Of a DNA stretch of 64,000 bases, positions 1-7,871 are shown one piece after another. The notes beneath the pieces were generated by a model. The model saw only the letters and a list, made by a program, of their open reading frames with translations. It did no database searches and was not told where the DNA came from. Source of the DNA: Leisingera caerulea DSM 24564 (GTDB taxonomy: Bacteria > Pseudomonadota > Alphaproteobacteria > Rhodobacterales > Rhodobacteraceae); assembly GCF_000473325.1 (NCBI RefSeq), contig NZ_KI421513.1:2799217-2863216 (forward strand), written 5' to 3'. A program made the position numbers and the translations under genes. Position 1 is the first letter of the stretch; every line of letters begins with the position of its first letter.

Positions 1-66
1 GAGGCCGCCGCCGCCAAGGCGGCGCTGAGACGATCGGAAGAGGGGGCGGGGGCAACCGCTCACTGA
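1..66 (+). CDS. C-terminal tail of an unidentified protein (partial)
   Basis: From base 1 a frame stays open for 21 codons, rich in Ala and Arg/Glu, and stops at TGA 64-66. A strong terminator follows about 45 bases later, which fits the end of a rightward gene beginning outside the window. Nothing here identifies a family, and so short a stretch could be open by chance. Confidence 0.3.
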   Translation, partial: EAAAAKAALRRSEEGAGATAH

Positions 67-109
67 TCCGCCGGTCAGATCCGGAAACAGCAGATCCGGA
101 AACAAAAGA

Positions 110-138
110 AAGGGCGGTCCGAGGGGGCCGCCCTTTTT
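110..138 (+). terminator. Rho-independent terminator
   Basis: The stem GGGCGG (112-117) pairs with CCGCCC (128-133) and is followed by a run of five T. It would end the rightward transcript entering from the left edge. Just before it, CAGATCCGGAAACA occurs twice in tandem (about 76-103). Confidence 0.7.
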
Positions 139-214
139 CAGTGCTCTCTTCCGTTCTGGCCCTTCTGTTCGGGGCTTTTTATCACTGGCGCAGGGGGCAT
201 GGCTTCAGGCAGTC

Positions 215-328
215 CTCCCGCCCGTCGCCGGATGCGCCGGGGCGCATCCGCCCCCGTTGGGCGTGGCGCCGCACCTGCGGTGCGGCGCGCGGCCTGCCCC
301 GGAAGGGGCAGGCCGCCGGGCCCAAAGG
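215..328 (-). repeat. Dispersed three-hairpin element, copy A
   Basis: This gene-free stretch holds three consecutive strong hairpins: 230-249 (GGATGCGCC/GGCGCATCC), 267-287 (CGCCGCACC/GGTGCGGCG) and 291-314 (GGCCTGCCCC, GGAA loop, GGGGCAGGCC). Read on the minus strand, the linkers GACGGGCGGGAG, GCGGCGCCACGCCCAACGGG, GCGCGCCGC and CCTTTGGGCCCGGC recur in the same order at 19373-19473, while the stems differ in sequence. It lies in the 3' flank of the dehydrogenase gene, in the sense direction. A further imperfect hairpin sits at 337-358. The function is unknown. Confidence 0.65.
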
Positions 329-405
329 CAGGATGGGACCCGGCCGCAGGCCGGGGTCCGTTCAGCCGCGGGAGCGCCCTGCTGCTGCCGCATCAGAGTG
401 ACGGA

Positions 406-1461
406 TCAGGCGGCCTTGCTGGCCTTCTCCATCTTGGCCTGCACGGTGGCAATGGCCATTTCCGCAGGGCTGACATCCGCCGCCTTGGCCTGGGTCAGGA
501 TCGCTGCCATGGTTTCATCCAGCGCCTGCAGCTTCTCGGCGACAAATCCCTCGCGGTCCTTGATCTTCTGGATCTCGGTCGCGACGTTGATGATGCCGCC
601 GCCGTTGGCAACGAAATCGGGCGCATAGAGGATGCCGCGGGCGTGCAGCGCTGCACCGTCCTCAGCCGTTGCCAGCTGGTTGTTGGCGCCGCCTGCGACG
701 ATGTCCGCCTTCAGCTGCGGGATGGTCCGGGCGTTCAGGATGCCGCCGATGGCGCAGGGGGCAAAGACGTCTGCCTCGGCGCTGTAGATCTCTGCCAGCG
801 GCACGGCCTTGGCGCCGAATTCTTCAATCGCCCGCTCCACACGGGATTCGTCGATGTCGGTGACAACCAGCTTGGCGCCGGCCTCATGCAGGAACTGGCA
901 GAGGTACCAGCCGACGTGGCCGAGGCCCTGCACCGACACGGTGACGCCGGACAGATCGCGGCTGCCGTGCTTGTGGGCGCGTGTGGTGCGGATCGCGTTG
1001 AAAATCCCCCGCGCAGTGATCGGCGAGGGGTCGCCGCTGGCAAACTCGCCATCTGCCAGGCCAGCCACAAAGCGGGTTTCTTCCGCCAGGATCGCCATGT
1101 CCGCCGGACTCATGCCCATGTCCTCGGCGGTGATGTAGCGTCCGTCCAGACCCTCGATGGCGCGGGCAAAGGCGCGCAGGAGGTCCGGCGTCTTGTCCTT
1201 GGCCGGATCGCCGATGATCACCGCCTTGCCGCCGCCCAGCGTCAGCCCCGCCGCAGCGTTCTTGTAGGTCATGCCTTCGCTGAGGCGTTTGACGTCAGTC
1301 AGCGCTTCGTCTTCACTGGCATAGGGGCGCATGCGCAGGCCCCCGGCTGCCGGGCCCAGCTGGGTGGAATGCACGGCGATAAAGCCGAGGAGGCCGACAG
1401 ACGGCTCCTCGACGCGGAAAATTTCTTCATGGCTGCTGGATGCGACGGCAGTCACTGTCAT
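406..1461 (-). CDS. Glu/Leu/Phe/Val dehydrogenase family protein (leucine dehydrogenase-like)
   Basis: A 351-aa NAD(P)-dependent amino-acid dehydrogenase, predicted to deaminate a branched-chain or related amino acid oxidatively in the cytoplasm. The glycine-rich substrate segment AAGGLRMRPY is followed by the TLGGGKAVI motif containing the catalytic Lys. The Rossmann nucleotide-binding motif GLGHVGW and the late GGANNQLA segment are also present. The length matches the short dimeric/octameric Leu/Phe dehydrogenases rather than the 450-aa glutamate enzymes. The start at 1461 is chosen for a GGAGGA ribosome-binding site about 9 bases upstream; a longer frame to 1566 would run across the operator region. 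A divergent Lrp-type gene 132 bases away suggests amino-acid-responsive control. Substrate specificity cannot be read from sequence. Confidence 0.85.
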   Translation of the reverse strand: MTVTAVASSSHEEIFRVEEPSVGLLGFIAVHSTQLGPAAGGLRMRPYASEDEALTDVKRLSEGMTYKNAAAGLTLGGGKAVIIGDPAKDKTPDLLRAFARAIEGLDGRYITAEDMGMSPADMAILAEETRFVAGLADGEFASGDPSPITARGIFNAIRTTRAHKHGSRDLSGVTVSVQGLGHVGWYLCQFLHEAGAKLVVTDIDESRVERAIEEFGAKAVPLAEIYSAEADVFAPCAIGGILNARTIPQLKADIVAGGANNQLATAEDGAALHARGILYAPDFVANGGGIINVATEIQKIKDREGFVAEKLQALDETMAAILTQAKAADVSPAEMAIATVQAKMEKASKAA

Positions 1462-1517
1462 TGGGATTGATCCTCCTAAACCTATCCGGATAATAGCCGG
1501 GCCGCGGCGCCGGTTTT

Positions 1518-1553
1518 CACCAAAAAACCGTGCCGGAGTCCGGTGTTTTGGTG
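1518..1553. promoter_or_regulatory. Candidate Lrp/AsnC operator
   Basis: An imperfect inverted repeat lies in the divergent promoter region: CACCAAAAAACCG (1518-1530) against CGGTGTTTTGGTG (1541-1553), with one mismatch in 13 positions. Both arms are A/T-rich in a GC-rich background, as is common for Lrp-family sites. Binding by the adjacent regulator is an inference from position. Confidence 0.5.
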
Positions 1554-1593
1554 GTAGCCTCCACACAGGGCGCCACGTTTAGGGGAAACCTCC

Positions 1594-2049
1594 ATGGATT
1601 CGATCGACCGCAAGATTGTCGCCGCGCTGCAGCGCAATGGCCGGCTGAAAATTTCGGAACTTTCCGGCATGGTCGGGCTGTCGCCCACGCCCTGCGCCCG
1701 CCGGGTCGCGAGCCTGGAGGAAAGCGGGGTGATCTCCGGTTATTCCGCCCGGGTCGATCAGGCCAAGCTGGGGCTTCCGGTCACCATCTTTGTGGCTGTG
1801 GAGCTGGACAAGCAGTCCACCGAAGCGCTGAGCGCGTTTGAGAGCGCAGTGCGCCGCTTTGATCAGGTGATGGAGTGTTACCTGATGACCGGCACGCGGG
1901 ATATCCTCTTGCGGGTGGTGGCCGAGGACCTGCCGGATTTCGACCGTTTCCTGGAGGACAAGCTGATGCGGGTGCCGGGCATCCGCAACACGCGGTCGAG
2001 CTTTACGCTGCGCACAATGATTCAGCGCGACGCGCTGCCTGCCTGCTGA
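1594..2049 (+). CDS. Lrp/AsnC family transcriptional regulator
   Basis: A 151-aa feast/famine regulator. The N-terminal winged helix-turn-helix (about residues 3-60, beginning DSIDRKIVAALQRNGR, with LSPTPCARRVASLEESGVI as recognition region) is followed by the RAM ligand-binding domain (about 65-145; VECYLMTGTRDILLRV-like segment and a final SSFTLRTMI strand). The length is standard. It is divergent from the amino-acid dehydrogenase and is the obvious candidate regulator for it, probably sensing the amino acid that the enzyme degrades. An AT-rich palindrome sits between the two start codons. Confidence 0.9.
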   Translation: MDSIDRKIVAALQRNGRLKISELSGMVGLSPTPCARRVASLEESGVISGYSARVDQAKLGLPVTIFVAVELDKQSTEALSAFESAVRRFDQVMECYLMTGTRDILLRVVAEDLPDFDRFLEDKLMRVPGIRNTRSSFTLRTMIQRDALPAC

Positions 2050-2172
2050 CCGGTTCACGGCGCCGTCTGCATGCAGCTGCAACCGCGCCTGAAGAAAATG
2101 CAAGCGAAGGGCAAAAATCTTCTGCCGGCCCTCTTGCGGAGCCTGCATCGGACGGGTAAAAGCCTGCCTCAC

Positions 2173-2247
2173 GGGTGATTAGCTCAGTGGTAGAGCGCTT
2201 CGTTCACATCGAAGATGTCAGGAGTTCAAATCTCTTATCACCCACCA
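2173..2247 (+). tRNA. tRNA-Val (CAC)
   Basis: The acceptor stem GGGTGAT pairs with ATCACCC. The anticodon arm CTTCG-TTCACAT-CGAAG places CAC at positions 34-36. The T arm and an encoded CCA end at 2247. The last 21 bases are duplicated at 16208-16228, so the gene's 3' end is the integration target of the adjacent island; the tRNA itself is regenerated intact at the left end. Confidence 0.95.
2227..2247 (+). mobile_element. attL: left core repeat of the tRNA-Val island
   Basis: The 21 bases from CAAATCTC to CCCACCA form the T-arm/acceptor 3' end of tRNA-Val and recur exactly, in the same orientation, at 16208-16228. Direct repeats of a tRNA 3' end flanking an integrase gene are the signature of tyrosine-recombinase integration. 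Confidence 0.9.
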
Positions 2248-2320
2248 CCTTCCTCCTTGGTGAAATTCTGTTTAAATTCAGTTGCTTTAGGCGTTGTCGG
2301 CAACCGACTAAGAACGGCTT

Positions 2321-2358
2321 CCATTGTACTCTTGCCGGGCTAGCCATTGTACTTTTCG
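2321..2358 (+). promoter_or_regulatory. Left pair of integrase arm-type sites
   Basis: CCATTGTACT occurs at 2321-2330 and 2344-2353, 23 bases apart; the second continues as CCATTGTACTTTTCG. The same pair with the same 23-base spacing and orientation lies at 16116-16153 by the other end of the island. Paired repeats 60-75 bases inside each att core fit arm-type integrase binding sites. The rest of 2248-2633 holds no gene that I can support. Confidence 0.6.
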
Positions 2359-2633
2359 GCCCAGTCAGAAGCGGAATTCGCTCTGAAATTGGCCTTGTGA
2401 AGCACAGGCTTGCGACTCATTTTTCGTGTCCTCCATAGCCGGTTCGGATTCGTACGAGCGCAAGCGGCCTTAGGCATCCGCACATTCGAAGGGTGTGTGT
2501 GCTCCGAGCTGTATCTATTGAAGCGAAACCATAGGGGGGTGACGTCTGCCGAAACTGTATGTCGCAAGGGTTGAGTTGTGCTGGTTCTTATTGCCGCCTA
2601 GGTGCTATGCATTGAGAAAACTCAGGTGATTTA

Positions 2634-5513
2634 ATGCAGGCCACTGACTTCATAAAAAAATGGGAAGCTTCGGAGCTGAAGGAGCGAAGCGCTTCCCAGT
2701 CCCATTTCAACGACCTCTGTGCACTTCTCGGAATTGAAGACCCCATCAGTGCTGACCCCAAGGGCGACTGGTTCACATTCGAACGCGGTGCGTCCAAAAC
2801 ATCAGGCGGGGAGGGCTGGGCGGACGTTTGGCGCAAAGGGTGTTTTGCATGGGAGTACAAGGGCAAGAAGAAGGATTTGGACAAAGCCTTCGACCAGCTT
2901 CTGCAATACTCCATAGCGCTGGAAAACCCGCCGCTTCTGATCGTGTCGGACATGACGCGCATCCGTATTCACACGAACTGGACGAACACCGTTCAGCAGG
3001 TCCACGAAATTACCACGCCGGACCTTCTGGATGCCAGCAAGCGCGACTTCCTTCGTGCCTGCTTCACTGATCCGGAGAGCCTGCGCCCAGCCAAGACCCG
3101 GCAGGCCTTGACCGAAGAAGCTGCGCAGAAGTTCGCTTCGCTGGCGCAGCGTCTGCGCAACCGCAAACACGACCCGCAGACTGTCGCTCATTTCGTGAAC
3201 CGTCTGGTTTTCTGCATGTTTGCAGAAGACGTGGACCTTTTGCCGAACAAGATGTTCCAGCGCGTTCTTGAACATTCACTTAAGGTCCCGGAGGACTTTC
3301 GCGAGAATGCTGAACTGCTGTTCAACGCTATGGCCTCCAAGGAAATTGGTAAGGTTGGTCTGGAAAAGGTTGAATGGTTCAATGGCGGGCTGTTCGATGA
3401 TGGCAACGCGTTGGACCTTGAACAACAGGATGTAGCGGACCTGCTCGCCGCCGCGAAACTGGATTGGTCCGAAATCGACCCTTCAATTTTGGGCACTCTG
3501 TTCGAGCGCGGGCTAGACCCGGACAAGCGCTCTCAGCTTGGCGCTCACTATACCGACCGTGACAAGATCATGCAGATCGTCAACCCGGTCGTGGTGGAGC
3601 CGCTGCTTATAGAATGGGGCGGGGTAAAAGCCCGGATTGAAGCGGCACTGAAGAAGGCGGAGAGCGCCAAGTCACGGGCTGCCCGGACCAAGGCTGAGAA
3701 AGCGGCGGAACGCCTTCACGCGGCGTTTCTGGAGCGTCTGCGGGGCTTCCGCGTGCTGGACCCGGCCTGTGGGTCAGGGAACTTTCTGTACCTGTCCCTC
3801 TTGGCGCTAAAGGACATTGAACACCGTACGAACCTTGAGGCTGAGGCCTTGGGGTTGCCGCGTGGTTTCCCGACCATCGGTCCGGAATGCGTGAAGGGGA
3901 TCGAACTGAACCCCTACGCCGCCGAACTAGCGCGAGTGTCTGTCTGGGTTGGGGAAATCCAGTGGATGCGTCGGAATGGCTTCGACGCCGCGCGCAACCC
4001 GATCCTGCGTCCGCTGGATACTATCGAGAACCGGGACGCCGTACTTGCCCCGGATGGGGCCATGGCCGACTGGCCCGATGCGGATGTTGTAGTCGGCAAC
4101 CCGCCGTTCCTGGGGAACAAGCGTATGATCGCGGTGTTGGGCGAAAAATACACGACAGACCTGCGCAAGGCATGGAAAGGCGTCCCCGGCGGCGTGGACC
4201 TCGTGGCCTACTGGTTTGCCAAGGCATGGGAAATGATGCAATCGCGCCGACTGAAACGTGCTGGACTGGTTTCGACGAATTCTATCCGAGGCGGCGCGAA
4301 CCGAGAGGTCCTGAAACCCATCGTGGAAGCCGGGCGCATCTTCAATGCTTGGTCCGACGAGGACTGGACCGTCGAAGGAGCAGCGGTGAGGGTTTCCATG
4401 GTTTGCTTCGATACCAAGCAGGCTACCGAGTCAAACGGTGCGGTTCTCGACGCCCTAAGTGTTGCGCGGATTCACTCAGATTTGACGGCAAGTGAAAAAT
4501 TGGACTTTACCTCGGCTTCGAGGCTTGGGGAGAACCGCCGCCTCTCTTTCATGGGAGTAACCAAGTCAGGGCCATTCGATTTGGAAGGCAGTGTTGCGCG
4601 AGGTCTTTTGGCAAAGGTTGGGAACCCGCACGGAAAGCCTAACAGTGACGTGCTGAAGAGATCCGTAAACGGCACTGAGTTAGTGCGCCGTAGAACAGAC
4701 CGCTGGATCGTGGATTTCGGACCGGGCACCAAGGTTGAGGAGGCGGCACTCTATGAGGCGGTCTTCGAGTTCGCTAAGAAAGAGATTTTTCCCAGGCGAC
4801 AGGAAAGTCGCACGGAGAAAAATCGCGTTCACTGGTGGCTTTACGAACGTCACCGCCCTGAGATGTACCATGCTCTGCGACGCTATTCGCGCTATATTGG
4901 AACGGCAATGGTCGCGAAGCACCGTGTATTTGTTTGGCTGGAAGCAAGCTATGTTCCTGAGAACCTTGTTATAGTTGTTGCCCGAGACGACGATGTCACC
5001 TTCGGCATTCTGCATTCCCGCTTCCACGAACTTTGGGCCCTACGGATGGGCACGTCCCTCGAAGATCGGCCCCGCTACACCCCTTCCACGACCTTTGAGA
5101 CCTTCCCTTTTCCAGTGGGCCTGACCCCGAACATTCCTGCTTTCGACTACGCCAAAGACCCTTGCGCTGGGAAGATCGCCGAAGCCGCCGCAGAGTTAGA
5201 CCGCCTGCGTGAAAACTGGCTGAACCCGCCTGACCTCTTGGACAGGGTTCCCGAGGTTGTCGAAGGCTACCCTGAACGGTTGATACCTAAAGACGACAAG
5301 GCCGCGAAGGAACTCAAGAAGCGCACCCTGACCAACCTTTACAACGCCCGCCCCGCGTGGCTGGACCATGTCCACAAGAAGCTGGATGAAGCCGTGGCAG
5401 AGGCCTACGGCTGGGGCGATGACTGGCGCGACGGCAAGCTGACCGACGATGAGATTCTGGCGCGCCTCTTCCGGCTCAATCAGGAGCGAGCGGCAGAGCA
5501 GGACAAGGCATGA
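2634..5513 (+). CDS. MmeI-like type IIL restriction-modification enzyme
   Basis: A 959-aa single-chain enzyme that should both methylate adenine in its recognition site and cut unmodified DNA some distance away. The N-terminal PD-(D/E)xK nuclease shows D64-x9-E74-Y-K76, the same spacing that I know from MmeI. A helical linker follows, then an N6-adenine methyltransferase with motif I DPACGSGNF (376-384) and motif IV NPPF (489-492). A C-terminal target-recognition region occupies roughly 600-870. The full family length is kept and all catalytic motifs look intact. It is the leftmost gene of the island and has no separate methylase or nuclease partner, as expected for this class. A pure orphan methylase is less likely because the nuclease triad is present. 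Confidence 0.88.
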   Translation: MQATDFIKKWEASELKERSASQSHFNDLCALLGIEDPISADPKGDWFTFERGASKTSGGEGWADVWRKGCFAWEYKGKKKDLDKAFDQLLQYSIALENPPLLIVSDMTRIRIHTNWTNTVQQVHEITTPDLLDASKRDFLRACFTDPESLRPAKTRQALTEEAAQKFASLAQRLRNRKHDPQTVAHFVNRLVFCMFAEDVDLLPNKMFQRVLEHSLKVPEDFRENAELLFNAMASKEIGKVGLEKVEWFNGGLFDDGNALDLEQQDVADLLAAAKLDWSEIDPSILGTLFERGLDPDKRSQLGAHYTDRDKIMQIVNPVVVEPLLIEWGGVKARIEAALKKAESAKSRAARTKAEKAAERLHAAFLERLRGFRVLDPACGSGNFLYLSLLALKDIEHRTNLEAEALGLPRGFPTIGPECVKGIELNPYAAELARVSVWVGEIQWMRRNGFDAARNPILRPLDTIENRDAVLAPDGAMADWPDADVVVGNPPFLGNKRMIAVLGEKYTTDLRKAWKGVPGGVDLVAYWFAKAWEMMQSRRLKRAGLVSTNSIRGGANREVLKPIVEAGRIFNAWSDEDWTVEGAAVRVSMVCFDTKQATESNGAVLDALSVARIHSDLTASEKLDFTSASRLGENRRLSFMGVTKSGPFDLEGSVARGLLAKVGNPHGKPNSDVLKRSVNGTELVRRRTDRWIVDFGPGTKVEEAALYEAVFEFAKKEIFPRRQESRTEKNRVHWWLYERHRPEMYHALRRYSRYIGTAMVAKHRVFVWLEASYVPENLVIVVARDDDVTFGILHSRFHELWALRMGTSLEDRPRYTPSTTFETFPFPVGLTPNIPAFDYAKDPCAGKIAEAAAELDRLRENWLNPPDLLDRVPEVVEGYPERLIPKDDKAAKELKKRTLTNLYNARPAWLDHVHKKLDEAVAEAYGWGDDWRDGKLTDDEILARLFRLNQERAAEQDKA

Positions 5514-6121
5514 TGAAAGCGGCTGCGCGGATCGGGCAGGGTGCCAGACCGATCAGTGCCGCGCAGTCTCGCGGGACCGAACAGAGAAAAATCGCGCAAC
5601 TCTGACTGTGGAGATACCCCATTGTACAGAAAAGTCGGTCCCTTCAAAAAACTGAGCGCCGGGACAGGTCAATATTGACCTATTGCTCCAAGGGCTTTGG
5701 GCTAGGATGGGTGCAACAAAATTCTGATTTCTGTCGAAAATTACTAGGGCTGAATCGTGATGGAAAGAGGGGTCTTTACTGCGCGGCTGGGTCCCCTGCG
5801 GTGCGGAGTTTTATACCGGGCGAAAAATGGTGGTGCGCAACGGGATCAGGGTCAGATAGCAACGGATGTGCTAAACATCACTTCGACGCGGTTGCATAGC
5901 GGTCGGTGGGTAGCACCCGTCGCCCCTTTGAGCGATGGGCGTACTCCCCAGACGGGTCCCATGCCTTTGGTTTCAATTTTGTAACCGGTTTTTGCCCGTC
6001 TGGTGAGGCAGCTAGTGCGCCAAACACAAGTTCAGCAGGCGCGGCGCGCCGTATTGTCCTGTTATGCCACCTTAGCCAATATCAGGCCGTCTGAGGGCCG
6101 CTGACGCGGCCTGCGACCTAC
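5514..6121. other. 608-base stretch without a supported gene
   Basis: This lies between the restriction-modification gene and the serine recombinase. Short open frames exist, but none has a convincing ribosome-binding site or a protein-like composition. A single copy of the integrase arm motif (CCATTGTACA) sits at 5619-5628. A GGGCCGC-TGAC-GCGGCC hairpin near 6096-6112 recurs at 12701-12718, also inside the island. Confidence 0.5.
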
Positions 6122-6793
6122 TCAGGCGGCGCGGGCGGACAGCCTGTCAGCGGCGTTCTTGACGCTCATAGAAGCCCATTTCTTACCTCTTGGAGTCGGC
6201 ACACCAGCGGCGTTCAAGGCATCGGCGATCTTCTGATACGACGCACCGGATTCCCGCATGGGAAGGACGATAGAGGCGACACGGTCAGCAGCCGCGTCAG
6301 CGGCTTCTTTCGCGGCCTCATTCCGCTTCATTGTCTTGTCGCGCAGGCCGCCCAGCTTCACGCCTCTAGCCTTGGCTGCGGCGAGGGCTTGCTTGGTTCT
6401 GAGGCTAATGAAGTCGCGTTCCTGTTCGGCCAAGGCGGCGTAGATATGCAGGCTGAACTTGTCGGCATTCGGCATGCTCGAAACCCTTATTTTTAGGGCC
6501 TGATCGTCCATCAGTGCGGCAATTTGGCTGACCTTCCGAGACAGTCGGTCGAGCTTCGATACCAGCAGCTCCGCGCGCTCCTTCTTTGCCAGTTCGATGG
6601 CTGCGGCGAGTTGGGGGCGGTGCGCGTCAGCGCCGCTCAGGACGTCCGTGAAAGTGCCCAGAACCTCAAAGGGGGTGTCGCTGTAGTTGTCCAAGAATAG
6701 CGCAATATCGCGGTCCTGAGCTTCCAGACCAAGGCCCGACTCGCCTTGTGAAGCGGTCGAGACGCGGCGGTAAATCACGTATTTCTTGGTCAT
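6122..6793 (-). CDS. Serine recombinase (resolvase/invertase family)
   Basis: A 223-aa small serine recombinase. The catalytic core spans about residues 3-140, with the nucleophile Ser12 in YRRVSTASQ, the active-site-shaping LDRLSRK segment and the EQERDFISLRTKQAL helix leading to the long E helix. A C-terminal helix-turn-helix (about 180-215; ASYQKIADALNAAGVPTPRGKKW) resembles the DNA-binding end of resolvases. The start has no competitor nearby. It may resolve element dimers or invert a segment of the island; no obvious res site was recognised in 6794-6950. It stands between the restriction enzyme and the retron, transcribed opposite to both. Confidence 0.9.
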   Translation of the reverse strand: MTKKYVIYRRVSTASQGESGLGLEAQDRDIALFLDNYSDTPFEVLGTFTDVLSGADAHRPQLAAAIELAKKERAELLVSKLDRLSRKVSQIAALMDDQALKIRVSSMPNADKFSLHIYAALAEQERDFISLRTKQALAAAKARGVKLGGLRDKTMKRNEAAKEAADAAADRVASIVLPMRESGASYQKIADALNAAGVPTPRGKKWASMSVKNAADRLSARAA

Positions 6794-7041
6794 GCTGGCC
6801 CTTCATAAAAGCAGTCATCGTTCGTTGTGATCTTTATATGGCATGCGCCAGCATGATTCGCGAGTCTTTTCAATTACTTATGTGGAAACGGTGCGTTTCG
6901 GGCCTGCAATATTTGAGTCTTTCAGTTGATTAATAATATGTCAGCATTGCTTGCATATTTTTGAATGTTGCTCACGTTGGGGCGCGTGGCGGCTGACGCA
7001 GTTTCAGTCACGTTACAAAACACCAGATCTAGAAACGCTCG

Positions 7042-7070
7042 AAAAAAGTTCGCTAATGGCGAACTTTTTT
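7042..7070. terminator. Bidirectional terminator upstream of the retron module
   Basis: A perfect palindrome: AAAAAAGTTCGC (7042-7053), loop TAATG, GCGAACTTTTTT (7059-7070). Both strands end in a T run. It would insulate the retron region from leftward and rightward read-through. Confidence 0.75.
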
Positions 7071-7071
7071 C

Positions 7072-7364
7072 TTGCAATCACGCGGGGGTTCACCTATCTA
7101 AAATCTCAGTTAGTCATAGTGGAAGGAAAAGTCGTCACATCTTGAGCCGCAAGGCTCGCGGGAGGCCTTGCCTCCTACCGCTTAACCGGCCCCACGGCCT
7201 CCGGCCCCCTCAGGGACGTCAGAGGACACGGCGCGGCGAAGCAGAGACCCACAGATGACCCGTGGGTCTCTTGGTACCTTGGTTTGGTTGTCGTTGTCCG
7301 CACTTCTTGCTCGCGATGACACTCGGTTCACGTTGAATCGAGTGGGTAAGAAGGAGACCAGAAA
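7072..7364 (+). ncRNA. Candidate retron msr-msd region (boundaries unresolved)
   Basis: Retron reverse transcriptases use a structured RNA encoded just upstream, and this protein-free stretch is densely folded. Hairpins: GAGCC-GCAA-GGCTC (7143-7156), GGAGGC-CTT-GCCTCC (about 7160-7174), AGAGACCCAC/GTGGGTCTCT (7243-7271, 10 bp) and CACTCGGTTCA/TGAATCGAGTG (7320-7344, 11 bp with one G-T pair). A possible weak promoter is TTGCAA at 7072 with TATCTA 17 bases on. No single convincing a1/a2 pair was found. The best candidates are GTTGTCGTT (7287-7295) with AACGACAAC (7384-7392), and a 7-bp pairing between the sequence around 7109 and that around 7377. Location and structure support an RNA; the exact limits are not supported. 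Confidence 0.4.
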
Positions 7365-7529
7365 ATGGACTTGAAGACTAATGAACGACAACAGCGACTG
7401 AAAAGAACGAGCAAATGGCCTTCATGGCTGCGCGCTCCGTTCCTGCTTAAGTGGGCAATCCGGATAGGGTTGTGTGCTTACCGCCTCTGGCGGCTGTGGA
7501 ATGCCCTGATGGGTGATCCCGGTAGCTAA
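7365..7529 (+). CDS. 54-aa cationic, Trp-rich small protein of the retron module
   Basis: ATG 7365 follows an AAGGAG ribosome-binding site (7351-7356) by 8 bases and reads to TAA 7527-7529. The peptide has a basic N-terminal third (net charge about +8 overall) and an aromatic/hydrophobic stretch over about residues 18-49, with Trp at 18, 21, 30, 42 and 45 and the segment FLLKWAIRIGLCAYRLW. This suggests membrane association or one amphipathic or transmembrane helix. It lies 39 bases before the HTH gene, in the same direction. By analogy with toxins carried in retrons it could be the effector, but I know of no homolog and the function is open. It overlaps one of the possible RNA stem arms. Confidence 0.55.
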   Translation: MDLKTNERQQRLKRTSKWPSWLRAPFLLKWAIRIGLCAYRLWRLWNALMGDPGS

Positions 7530-7568
7530 GTCGCTTCCATTGTATCCCTGTTCAAGAAAGGAAAAGCG

Positions 7569-7871
7569 ATGCTTTCGGAAGCGCTCCGCCTTATCCGCGT
7601 GTATCACGATATAAAGCAACAAGAACTCGCCGAACGACTTGGGCTATCAAAGTCCTACATATCGGAGTTGGAGAAGGGCAAGAAAGCCCCATCCATGGAT
7701 GTAATTCAAAAGTACTCAGATGAGTTTGGAATTCCCGCCTCTTCGATTCTGTTCTTCTCCGAGAACCTAGGCAACCCATCGAAGGCGACCAGAGCAAAGT
7801 CTGCAATTGCGGGGAAGGTCCTGCAGTTTTTGCAGTTCATCGAGGCTAAAACCGCAAATGGTGAATCGTAA
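7569..7871 (+). CDS. Xre/Cro-type HTH protein of the retron module
   Basis: A 100-aa protein with one Cro/C1-type helix-turn-helix at about residues 5-60 (QQELAERLGLSKSYISELEKGKKAP is the canonical Q-E-A-recognition-helix layout), then a short helical tail. The ribosome-binding site AAGGAAAA lies 5-8 bases before ATG 7569. The gene ends inside the reverse transcriptase gene: its TAA at 7869-7871 lies 14 bases past the RT start, so the two are translationally coupled. Some retrons carry precisely such a small HTH gene as the accessory component. It probably represses the module or acts as antitoxin/sensor; which of these cannot be told from sequence. Confidence 0.88.
   Translation: MLSEALRLIRVYHDIKQQELAERLGLSKSYISELEKGKKAPSMDVIQKYSDEFGIPASSILFFSENLGNPSKATRAKSAIAGKVLQFLQFIEAKTANGES

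Noticed and set aside
5675-5984. Short open frames in the gap after the restriction enzyme
   Set aside because: No ribosome-binding site, overlapping frames, and composition not like a protein.
7118-7544. Ten-base pairing ATAGTGGAAG with CTTCCATTGT as retron a1/a2 arms
   Set aside because: It needs two G-T pairs, spans over 420 bases including the whole 54-aa ORF, and the right arm is a copy of the integrase arm motif.
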